The notes under the pieces were generated by a model. The model was given only the letters and a program-made list of their open reading frames with translations, ran no database searches and was not told where the DNA came from. Shown piece by piece: positions 18,660 to 26,337 of a stretch of 64,000 bases of DNA (the first letter of the stretch is position 1; the number at the start of each line of letters is the position of its first letter). Both the position numbers and the translations under genes were made by a program. Where the stretch lies: the NCBI RefSeq assembly GCF_003056355.1, contig NZ_PYVW01000011.1, positions 80,339 through 144,338 on the forward strand. Direction: 5' to 3'. Source of the DNA: Devosia naphthalenivorans (lineage in GTDB: Bacteria > Pseudomonadota > Alphaproteobacteria > Rhizobiales > Devosiaceae).

Positions 18660-18927
18660 CGCGATCGCGACTGAGCACTGGCCGAGCTGTCGTTCGACCC
18701 CCAAAGAACACCCGCCACTGGGCCGGCTTAGCAAGAAGGGGAATGGATGTCGAACCGCCGCGCCGTAGAAACAAGGCTTAGGCAACTCCTGAGCCAACAA
18801 GCGAATTCCCCCGCCTGATGGCTAACGACTGATTGAAGTTCTGCGTCTAATTCGCTTCAATTTAGAAGCATTGTACCGGGAGAGCCAATCTCGCCGCCTT
18901 AGCCTCGTCCTGCACAGGGACGAGACT
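18660..18927. other. Intergenic, nothing recognised
   Basis: About 270 bases between motA and the broken peptidase gene. I see no gene. The AT-rich stretch at 18830-18870 could be a promoter for the downstream pseudogene. Confidence 0.3.
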
Positions 18928-19576
18928 ATGCTCCGCAGGATAATCGCAGCTTTATTTGTAGCGACTATGTTGGTCGTGCCTTCCACTGCAGCTTCAGCGA
19001 TGGATTTGACCAACCCGGCGTTTGCTTCATTAGGAAGCATTACAAGTATTCCGGTTGGGCACATGGAATTCTGTCGCTCCCGTCCCCTCGAATGCGTCCG
19101 CAACCCCGCTTTGGTTCCAGCTGTCGCGCTGGATCAGCTTCTTTGGGACGAACTCCTCACGATCAACGCCCGATACAATGCCGAGGTTCGTCCCGTCTCT
19201 GACGACGACCTGTACCAGGTTGCCGAGTTTTGGACTTATCCCGGTGGGGCGGGCGACTGCGAGGACGATGTTCTGGCAAAGCGGCGCGCACTTATGGACG
19301 CAGGATGGCCGGCCAGCACCTTGTTGATCACCGTGGCGAAGCAGGGCAACGGCGCTGGCACGCGGTGTTGATGGTCCGCACCGATCGCGGAGACCTCGTA
19401 CTCGACGATCAGGAGGCAGGGTTCTTGGGTGGTCGAAAACGCCATATTCTTATGTCAAGCGTCAGTCCCAAGCGGATGCCGGTCAGTGGGTCGATCTTCA
19501 AGACAATCGTCCAACCTTTGTGGCCGAAAGCGCCGACATAGCGGTGGGCGCGCGACGCAACTCTGATCACAGCTGA
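18928..19576 (+). pseudogene. Transglutaminase-like cysteine peptidase (BTLCP), two frameshifts
   Basis: From the ATG at 18928 the protein has a signal peptide (IIAALFVATMLVVPSTAASA) and the BTLCP core: HMEFCRSRPLECV, LLWDELLTINARYN and GGAGDCEDDVLAKR with the catalytic cysteine. The frame is lost after KQGNGAG. One frame over, HAVLMVRTDRGDLVLDDQ continues with the catalytic His and Asp region. A second shift near 19430 is needed to reach WSKTPYSYVKRQSQADAGQW and the stop at 19574-19576. The length fits two single-base losses. Family members are periplasmic and linked to LapG-like biofilm control. Confidence 0.8.
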
Positions 19577-19656
19577 AGCCCTTCAATGAGCTCCAGATTG
19601 CGTTCGAGCCTTGCTCGACCATCGCTTTCGGCTATCCCGCCGGTTAGGCAAATAAC

Positions 19657-21633
19657 TCATTCGGCGGGTGCCCGAACAGTCCCATCGCCCGTGCGTGGCA
19701 ACCCAATGCGATAGCGGCGATCGGACAGTGACAGCACCCCCGCCGCAGCCATCAAAACGGCGCCGAACCAGATGAGGGTGATGAAAGGCTTGTGCCACAC
19801 GCGTATGACCTGTGTCGCTTCGAGTGGCTCCCCGAGCTGAAGATAAAGTTGTGAAAAATAGTAAGTTTCGATGGCCGCCTCGGTGGTTGGCATGCCGCTG
19901 GCGACATAGGTTCGACGTTCGGCGATGAGCGGTCGAGTGTCGCCGGCCGGTGACGTAACGGTAAAATGCCCCTCATCGGCAACATAGTTCGGTCCGGGGA
20001 CCTGAGCCAAACTATCGAAGGCGATGACGTAGCCCGAGAGTTCAACGTTGTCGCCCGGATTGAGCGTGGTCACCAGCTCTGTTTCCCAGGCGGAAGTGGC
20101 GACGATACCGAGCACCGTTACCCCTATGCCGAAATGTGCCAAAGCGGTCGACCAGGTCGAGCGCGGCAAGCCGATCAGCCGACGCCAGCTTTCGCTGGGC
20201 GGAATGCGACCCATCTTGCTACGGTCGATAAGTTCCGCGATGGCGCCGAAGGCTACCCAAAAGCCGAGTAGCAGGCCCAGCGGCGCCAGCGAGATCGACA
20301 CACCACCCAGCCCTGCAACGAGGATTGTGCAGGAAACGGCAAGTGCTGCCGCACCGATCAGTCGTTGCGCTGCACCGACGATGTCGGCGCGCTTCCAGGC
20401 TAGCAGCGGCCCGAAGGGCAGCACAAGAAGCAGCGGAGACATCAGTGCGCCGAATGTGAGATTGAAGAAGGGCGCGCCGACTGAAATTGTGGTGCCGGTC
20501 AAAGCATCGAGCAGCAGAGGATAGAGCGTGCCCACCAACACGGCGCCAAGGGCGCTGGCTAGGAACAGGTTGTTCAGGATGAGCGCGCCTTCGCGGCTGA
20601 CTGGAGCGAAGAGGCCGCCCTGCCGCAGCGAGGAAGCCCGCAACGCGAAGAGCACAAAGGCGCCGCCAATGACCAGGGCCAGCAACGTCAGGATCACCAG
20701 CCCGCGTGTCGGATCACTGGCAAAGGTATGAACCGACGTCAAGATGCCCGAGCGCACGAGGAACGTGCCGAGCAGCGACAGGGAGAAGGTGATGATGGAC
20801 AAGAAGATCGTCCAGATTTTCAGCGCATTGCGCTTTTCCATCACCAGCGCCGAATGCAGCAGCGCGGTGCCGGCCAGCCACGGCATGAAGCTGGCATTTT
20901 CCACCGGATCCCAGAACCACCAGCCGCCCCAGCCCAGCTCGTAATAGGCCCAGTAGGAACCCATGGCGATGCCCAGCGTCAGGAAGGTCCAGCTCAGCAT
21001 GGTCCAGGGCCGCACCCAGCGCGCCCAGGCCTGGTCGATGCGCCCCGAGATCAGCGCGGCAATGGCAAAGGAGAAGCAGACTGAAAAGCCGACATAGCCC
21101 ATATACAGCAGAGGCGGATGAACGGCGAGGCCGATGTCCTGCAGCACTGGATTGAGGTCATTGCCCTCAAATGGCGCGGGAACAACCCGCTCGAACGGGT
21201 TTGAGGTAAACAGCGTGAAGCCGGCAAAGGCCGCGACCAGCAGGCTTTGCGTCGCCAACACCAGCGTCATCAGATCGGATGGCAGGCGCCGACCAAAGGT
21301 CGCCACCATGGCCCCGAACGCCACCAGGATCAGGATCCACAGCAGCATTGAGCCTTCGTGGTTGCCCCAGACGCCGGAGATCTTGAAGATCAGGGGCTTC
21401 AGCGAATGCGAATTATTGACCGCCAGCGCCAGCGAGAAATCGGACTTGACGAAGGCCTGGATCAGGGCCGCGAAGGCAATCGCCACCAGAATAAACTGCA
21501 GCACCGCGCTCTGGCCCAAGACCAGCGCAATGCGCTCCCCGCTGCGCCAATAGAAGTAGCCGCCTATTGCCGAAACGCACGCGATCGCAAAAGCGAGTAC
21601 TAACGCGAAGTGCCCTAACTCGATTGCCATCAT
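19657..21633 (-). CDS. ccmF: Heme lyase subunit CcmF
   Basis: A 658-residue inner-membrane protein with about 14-15 helices. With CcmH it attaches heme to apocytochrome c in the periplasm. The WWD heme-handling motif is intact (WGGWWFWDPVENASFMPWLAG, around residue 230), and the early part (KISGVWGNHEGSMLLW) and the C-terminal periplasmic part (ERRTYVASGMPTTEAAI) are typical. The start is one of two adjacent ATGs at 21633 and 21630, with AGGGAG upstream. No ccmE or ccmH is adjacent; a CcmG-like gene lies 300 bases upstream on the same strand. It looks complete and is probably a second copy besides the chromosomal one. Confidence 0.9.
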   Translation of the reverse strand: MMAIELGHFALVLAFAIACVSAIGGYFYWRSGERIALVLGQSAVLQFILVAIAFAALIQAFVKSDFSLALAVNNSHSLKPLIFKISGVWGNHEGSMLLWILILVAFGAMVATFGRRLPSDLMTLVLATQSLLVAAFAGFTLFTSNPFERVVPAPFEGNDLNPVLQDIGLAVHPPLLYMGYVGFSVCFSFAIAALISGRIDQAWARWVRPWTMLSWTFLTLGIAMGSYWAYYELGWGGWWFWDPVENASFMPWLAGTALLHSALVMEKRNALKIWTIFLSIITFSLSLLGTFLVRSGILTSVHTFASDPTRGLVILTLLALVIGGAFVLFALRASSLRQGGLFAPVSREGALILNNLFLASALGAVLVGTLYPLLLDALTGTTISVGAPFFNLTFGALMSPLLLVLPFGPLLAWKRADIVGAAQRLIGAAALAVSCTILVAGLGGVSISLAPLGLLLGFWVAFGAIAELIDRSKMGRIPPSESWRRLIGLPRSTWSTALAHFGIGVTVLGIVATSAWETELVTTLNPGDNVELSGYVIAFDSLAQVPGPNYVADEGHFTVTSPAGDTRPLIAERRTYVASGMPTTEAAIETYYFSQLYLQLGEPLEATQVIRVWHKPFITLIWFGAVLMAAAGVLSLSDRRYRIGLPRTGDGTVRAPAE

Positions 21634-21929
21634 GCAACTCCCTGCGGACTTAATCGGATAACCTGGCGAACTGGACCCCGGGCGGTACGATCGTGAAGCA
21701 CCCAAACATAAGAAAGTGTGGCACCCGGCTTATCCACAGCGTGGCACTTGCCGGACGTGAACGGTCGGATGGCCGGCGGCGGCTGACAGCGGCCCTTCGA
21801 GCCAGCGAGCGCTCCATCATCACATGCAGAATAATCCTGGCGCCGGAGGCGCTAGCTTAGTCAACATCGCCACCAATACATACGTAGCCGCCAGCCCACG
21901 CAGGTATTGTAAAGAGCCATAGCTCGGAT
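21634..21929. other. Gap between the ccmG-like gene and ccmF
   Basis: About 295 bases with no supported gene. It separates two same-strand cytochrome maturation genes, where ccmE or ccmH pieces might be expected, but I find no trace of either. Confidence 0.3.
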
Positions 21930-22499
21930 TCACCTAGGGTCCTTCTCTCGGGCAATGGCAGCGACGAATTCATCAAGGGACGCGCGATCCAGCGGACCGA
22001 CGTGCCTCCGCAGAACCAGACCGTCCGCCCCGACAAGGAATGTTTCCGGGACGCCGTAGACACCCCAGTCGATGGACGCTCGACCGTCCCTGTCGGCCCC
22101 GATCGCATCGTAGGGATTGCCCAATTCCTCGAGGAAAGCCGTAGCGTTCGACTCCTCGTCCTTCAGATTTACGCCGAAGAGCCGAACACCGGTTCGTTCC
22201 TTGAGTTCAACGAGCAGGGGATGTTCGTCCCGGCAGGGAATGCACCAACTGGCGAAGACATTGACAACGCTCACCTGGCCGAGCAAATCGGCCCGACCGA
22301 GCCCGGGCACGCCCGTCGCCAAGATCGGCGGGAGAGTGAAGTTCGGGGCCGGCCTGTTCACCAGAACCGATGGCAAGTCAGTAGACCTGTCGTTGAGAGC
22401 GACAGCGAACGTTCCCACGAGACCAACCACCACAACCACAGGGATGCTGGCGAGGAACAGGCGGCGGGCGGGGCGGGGGAATTGGTCCGACGGTCTCAC
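21930..22499 (-). CDS. CcmG/DsbE-type thiol:disulfide oxidoreductase
   Basis: A 189-residue protein with a GTG start at 22499 that overlaps the previous stop (GTGA). It has an N-terminal membrane anchor (LFLASIPVVVVVGLVGTFAVAL) and a periplasmic thioredoxin fold with the active site FASWCIPCRDEHP. The GVNLKDE stretch and GVYGVPETFLVGADG with the cis-proline are typical of CcmG. CcmG reduces apocytochrome c before heme attachment. It ends an operon that begins with cadA and lspA, an unusual place for this gene. CcmF, its partner, is the next gene downstream. Confidence 0.85.
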   Translation of the reverse strand: MRPSDQFPRPARRLFLASIPVVVVVGLVGTFAVALNDRSTDLPSVLVNRPAPNFTLPPILATGVPGLGRADLLGQVSVVNVFASWCIPCRDEHPLLVELKERTGVRLFGVNLKDEESNATAFLEELGNPYDAIGADRDGRASIDWGVYGVPETFLVGADGLVLRRHVGPLDRASLDEFVAAIAREKDPR

Positions 22500-22705
22500 G
22501 CGCGCCCGATCGGGTCGGGCAACTGCGGTAGTTGCGTCTGGTCCAGGTACGCGGCAGGCTCTGGAGTCCGCTGCGCGGGCTGCGGCTTCGGCCTGGTGGC
22601 CCAAAGGAAAAGCGGGATGACGGCAACCCACACCAAGAGGAACAACATGATCGACCAAAGAGCGTAGTGGAAGAGCCGCAAAGGCAAGGGGGCCTTATAC
22701 GCCAT
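22496..22705 (-). CDS. Small single-helix membrane protein in the cadA-lspA-ccmG operon
   Basis: A 69-residue protein with one strong helix at about residues 15-37 (WSIMLFLLVWVAVIPLFLW) and a proline-rich tail (PKPQPAQRTPEPAAYL). It overlaps the next gene by four bases and the preceding small ORF by eleven. It is in the position and size range of CcmD, which helps release holo-CcmE, but I see no clear CcmD motif. It may be a CcmD-like adaptor or an unrelated membrane peptide. Confidence 0.55.
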   Translation of the reverse strand: MAYKAPLPLRLFHYALWSIMLFLLVWVAVIPLFLWATRPKPQPAQRTPEPAAYLDQTQLPQLPDPIGRA

Positions 22706-22808
22706 ATTGGTGCTCCGATACCGCCGTCGCTGCGGGGACGGGTCCCCTTTTCACGAAGCTAAGATATCCGCTCAACCGTTCCGGGAGTAGGTCGATAGCG
22801 TTCATCAT
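22695..22808 (-). CDS. 37-residue ORF coupled to lspA
   Basis: The start codon pair ATGATG at 22808 overlaps the lspA stop (ATGA), and AAGGAG lies nine bases upstream inside lspA. The peptide reads MNAIDLLPERLSGYLSF then VKRGPVPAATAVSEHQYG. It ends inside the next gene's first codons. The strong ribosome site and overlaps at both ends suggest it is translated, if only to couple its neighbours. No homologue is known to me. Confidence 0.45.
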   Translation of the reverse strand: MMNAIDLLPERLSGYLSFVKRGPVPAATAVSEHQYGV

Positions 22809-23290
22809 GGTCGTTTACTCCTTGTGGCGGCATAGGTTGTGCGTCGATCCAATAGAGCGCCTCCAAACAATAAGATCACCCCAAGAGTGATCCAGACGTC
22901 CGCTAGATTGTTGGTGAACAGCGGTGTGTCCAGGCTCCCAAACGAAAGGAAATCGGTGACCGCACCGTTCAGCAACCTGTCGATGAGATTGGAGGCGGCG
23001 CCCGCGATGATGCAGCCGATGGCCAATGGCTCCCGGTCCGATTTCGAACGGGCGAACCAAATCACGAGAGTTGCGGTCATCGCCGCCGTGACAAGCGCTA
23101 CCGGCCACGGGGAGCCCGCGAACAGGCCAAAGGAAACGCCGGGATTGAAGACCAGGCGCAAGGATAGTCCGGGGACCAATGGTATTGCTCCCACGAAGCC
23201 TTTCATCGTCTCCAATGCCCAAAACTTCGTGCCGATGTCGACAGCGACAAGGATGGGGATGAGGTAAAGTGCGACGAACGCCTTCCTCAC
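22805..23290 (-). CDS. lspA: Lipoprotein signal peptidase LspA (PbrC-type), cadA-linked
   Basis: A 161-residue aspartic protease of the inner membrane with four helices; it cleaves prolipoprotein signal peptides. Both catalytic aspartates are present in their motifs: SNLIDRLLNGAVTDF and NNLADVWIT. The GTG start at 23290 overlaps the cadA stop (GTGA). In Cupriavidus lead resistance an LspA (PbrC) sits beside the exporting ATPase and a phosphatase, so the pair cadA-lspA matches that arrangement. The lipoprotein substrate is not evident here. It differs in sequence from the second LspA at 45697-46182. Confidence 0.9.
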   Translation of the reverse strand: MRKAFVALYLIPILVAVDIGTKFWALETMKGFVGAIPLVPGLSLRLVFNPGVSFGLFAGSPWPVALVTAAMTATLVIWFARSKSDREPLAIGCIIAGAASNLIDRLLNGAVTDFLSFGSLDTPLFTNNLADVWITLGVILLFGGALLDRRTTYAATRSKRP

Positions 23291-25647
23291 GCCTTGCCCC
23301 CCAATCCCTTCCAGCCAAGTAAACGCATGGCGTTCGCCGTGACCAGAACGGTCGCGCCGGTGTCCGCGAGAATGGCGGGCCACAGACCGGTGACACCGAT
23401 CACCGTTGTAACCAGAAAGAAGGCTTTCAGCCCGAGCGAGATCGTGATGTTCTGGCCGATGTTGGCCATGGTCGCCTGCGAGAGCGCGATCATATTGGCT
23501 ACGTCAACGACGCGCCCGTGCAGAACTGCGGCATCTGCTGTCTCCAGCGCGACATCGGTGCCGCCGCCCATGGCGATTCCAATGTCGGCAGCGGCAAGTG
23601 CCGGCGCATCGTTGATGCCATCGCCGACCTTCGCCACTACCTTGCCGGTGGCCTTGAGTTCTCCGACGATCCGTTGCTTGTCCTCGGGCAGAAGTTCGGC
23701 CCGCGGCTCGATGCCCAGAGCCCTGCCAATTGCGGCGGCGGTGCGCTTATTGTCGCCTGTCAACATCACGATGTCAGCGCCCAGGGCCTTGAGTGCCTTG
23801 AGGCCCTCGATCGCATCCGGCCGCGGCTCATCACGCATCGCGATGAGACCTGCGACCTCTCCATTTGCTAGCAGCACCGAGACGGTCTTGCCCTCATCGT
23901 TCAAGGCAACGATCCGCGCATCGAGCTCAGTACCGAGCGCCACCTTCTCCGCAACCGCCTTTGGCGAACCAAGGAACAGGTCGGTGCCATTCACGGTGCC
24001 GACCACACCTTTGCCGCCGACAGCGCCGGCCTTTGTGGCCTGGGCGGGCTCGATGCCGTCAGCCTTTGCCCTGGAAAGAATAGCGCTTGCGAGCGGGTGG
24101 CTCGACCCGACTTCGAGAGCGGCTGCAAGTTCAAGGGTCTCGCGCTCAGATCTAGCGCCTGCGACGATGTCTGTGACCTGCGGCTTGCCGGCAGTCAGGG
24201 TGCCGGTCTTGTCCAGGGCGACCATATTGATCTTGCCGAGGGACTCGAGGACCGCGCCGCCCTTCATCAGCAGGCCGCGGCGAGCGCCTGCGGAAAGCGC
24301 GGCGGCAATTGCGGCCGGCGTGGAGATGACGAGTGCGCAGGGGCACCCGATCAGGAGGACGGCCAGACCCTTGTAGATCCACTCGTCCCAAGGCGCGCCT
24401 GTGATCAAGGGAGGCAGGACCGCAATCAAGGCGGCGACCACCATCACGCCTGGCGTGTAGTAGCGGGAGAATCTGTCGATGAAACGTTCGGTCGGAGCCT
24501 TGGATTCCTGGGCCTCCTCGACCAGCGCGATGATCCGCGAAATGGTGTTGTCAGCTGCAGCGGCCGTTACGCGGACGCGCAGAGCGCCTTCCTGGTTTAT
24601 GGTTCCGGCGAACACTTGATCATCGATCTGCTTGCGCTTGGGCACGGATTCGCCGGTCACCGGCGCCTCATCGATCGCGCTCTCACCGGACACGATGATG
24701 CCATCGGCTGGCATGCGATCGCCCGGACGTACCAATATGACGTCGCCGATGGCGAGGGAATCGGCAGGGACTTCGTCGGTCTTGCCTCCGACCTCGCGGA
24801 ACGCGGTCTTGGGCACCAGTGAGGCAAGCGCCTTGATACTGGCGCGCGCGCGCCCGGTGGCTACGCCTTCCAGCAGTTCACCGACCAGGAACAGCAGCAC
24901 CACGATCGCCGCCTCTTCGGCCGCGTTGATGAAGACGGCACCGACCGCCGCCACCGTCATCAGCGTCTCGATGGAGAACGGGCTGCCATTAACCGCACCG
25001 ACATAGGCGCGACGGGCGATGGGGAGCAAGCCCACGACCATCGCAGCAATGAAAACCCACTGTTCTACCTGCGGAAAAATCTGCCCCGCCGCGAATGCCA
25101 CGGCGACCGCAATTCCTGCGATGATGGTCAGCCGAGCCTTCGAAGTCTTCCACCATGGACCTTCTTCGAACGCATGGTCATGGCCGTGAAGACCCTCAAG
25201 GGCCGCATCCTTGCCAGCCGCTGGTGTGGTCGCGGGCTCCCTGCGCTTGCCGTCCGAGCTCTCGGGTACGCTGTGACCATGCCCCCCATGATCGTGATCC
25301 GCGTGCGGAGCATGATCGTGATCGTGGCTCTCACGACCATGACCGTCATGATCTTGGTCCTCATCAACCCCGAGGCCATCCGCAATGACAGGTTCATCCA
25401 AGGCACCCCCCGGCGCTGCGCGTGCGGGCAATGGGGTGGCCTTGTATCCGAGGCTCGTCACCTTGCCGGAAACCACACCGAGGTCAGTGGCGCTCGAATG
25501 CATGACCGTCATCGTGCCTGAGACGACCGAGACCGAAACGTCCTCAACGCCGGCAATGCGGCGCACTGCTGTGTCCACCTTGGTAGCGCAGCTGGCGCAA
25601 TCCATGCCTTCTACACGGAAGCGTGTTGTATCAATCCCCGCGGTCAT
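23287..25647 (-). CDS. cadA: Zn/Cd/Pb-exporting P1B-type ATPase (first copy)
   Basis: A 786-residue inner-membrane pump. The N-terminus has one HMA domain with GMDCASC (~residue 14), followed by a loop of about 45 residues packed with His-Asp pairs (~95-140) that should bind zinc. The core has TGES, the P1B-2 metal motif GCPCALVIS (~434), DKTGTLT (~477), the SSHPLA loop and [10 protein letters not shown] (~677). The ATG at 25647 has AAGGAG nine bases upstream; longer frames upstream are antisense to merR. It leads the operon cadA-lspA-sORF-membrane peptide-ccmG. A MerR-type promoter lies upstream, but its own regulator is broken. Confidence 0.93.
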   Translation of the reverse strand: MTAGIDTTRFRVEGMDCASCATKVDTAVRRIAGVEDVSVSVVSGTMTVMHSSATDLGVVSGKVTSLGYKATPLPARAAPGGALDEPVIADGLGVDEDQDHDGHGRESHDHDHAPHADHDHGGHGHSVPESSDGKRREPATTPAAGKDAALEGLHGHDHAFEEGPWWKTSKARLTIIAGIAVAVAFAAGQIFPQVEQWVFIAAMVVGLLPIARRAYVGAVNGSPFSIETLMTVAAVGAVFINAAEEAAIVVLLFLVGELLEGVATGRARASIKALASLVPKTAFREVGGKTDEVPADSLAIGDVILVRPGDRMPADGIIVSGESAIDEAPVTGESVPKRKQIDDQVFAGTINQEGALRVRVTAAAADNTISRIIALVEEAQESKAPTERFIDRFSRYYTPGVMVVAALIAVLPPLITGAPWDEWIYKGLAVLLIGCPCALVISTPAAIAAALSAGARRGLLMKGGAVLESLGKINMVALDKTGTLTAGKPQVTDIVAGARSERETLELAAALEVGSSHPLASAILSRAKADGIEPAQATKAGAVGGKGVVGTVNGTDLFLGSPKAVAEKVALGTELDARIVALNDEGKTVSVLLANGEVAGLIAMRDEPRPDAIEGLKALKALGADIVMLTGDNKRTAAAIGRALGIEPRAELLPEDKQRIVGELKATGKVVAKVGDGINDAPALAAADIGIAMGGGTDVALETADAAVLHGRVVDVANMIALSQATMANIGQNITISLGLKAFFLVTTVIGVTGLWPAILADTGATVLVTANAMRLLGWKGLGGKA

Positions 25648-25675
25648 ATCACCGACTCCTTGAATTCGTTCCGCC

Positions 25676-25706
25676 TGCGTACCTCCTCTAGCCACTACAG
25701 GAGCAA
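25676..25706 (-). promoter_or_regulatory. MerR-type divergent promoter/operator of cadA copy 1
   Basis: On the minus strand -35 TTGCTC and -10 TACGCA are separated by 19 bases, the long spacing that MerR proteins correct by DNA distortion. The spacer holds the dyad CTCCT-G-TAG-TGG-CTA-G-AGGAG (25683-25703). The same layout, with TTGCTC and 19 bases, occurs at 47097-47127 and 49534-49564. Confidence 0.7.
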
Positions 25707-25712
25707 GCGCAA

Positions 25713-26139
25713 ATGAATCACGGGATCGCGATCGGCGAGGCATCGGAAGCCACCGGGGGAGAGTGCCACCATCAGATACTGCGAGCAGATCCGACTTTTG
25801 CCGCCGCCGCCACGCACCGAAGGCAACCGGCCGACCTACGACAGGAAAGATGTGGACCGCCTGACCTTCATCCGTCATTCCCGCGAACAAGGCTTCGACA
25901 TCGACGAGATACGCACCTTGCTGTCCCTGCAGGCCGCGTCCAATCAATCCTGTGGTCAGGCAGATGCGATTGCAAAGGCCCTACTGGTGGAGGTGAAGCG
26001 GAAGATCGCTAACCTAACCGCGCTTGAATCCGAGCTGGAACGAATGCCTGCACGGTCGCGTAGAAACATGCAGGTAATCGAGATCCTTGCCGATCATTGC
26101 AAATGCACATTCCACGATTGCTTCGCTCTGATTGGATGA
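25713..26139 (+). pseudogene. MerR-family Cd/Pb/Zn regulator, frameshifted
   Basis: The ATG at 25713 starts NHGIAIGEASEATG, the MerR helix-turn-helix, but a run of five G near 25755 breaks the frame. One frame over it continues TIRYCEQIRLLPPPPRTEG, DRKDVDRLTFIRHSREQGF and DEIRTLLSLQ to the C-terminal ADHCKC. It is closely similar to the intact MerR at 49095-49526. Besides the shift it has lost the CxxG metal motif region (ERMPARSRRNMQ). It is divergent to cadA copy 1 and was surely its regulator. Confidence 0.8.
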
Positions 26140-26337
26140 GAGAAAGCCCCTAGAGCGGGGCGACAATTTGCCCCGGTCGTCGCGGTAGCCACCGCAAACC
26201 CTGGTTCGCGGCACGACAGGGACTTTGACACCGCGTGGTTCTCACGAGGTCGTGATGGCCGGGCCGTATGCAAGCCGCAAAAATGCCGACTTAAACCTTT
26301 GTCGATGCCGCGCAGTTGGCAGACTCGCAGGGGGCAG

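Noticed and set aside
22496..22705. Firm assignment of the small membrane protein as CcmD
   Set aside because: Size and position fit, but no CcmD sequence pattern is visible, so only a neutral call is given.
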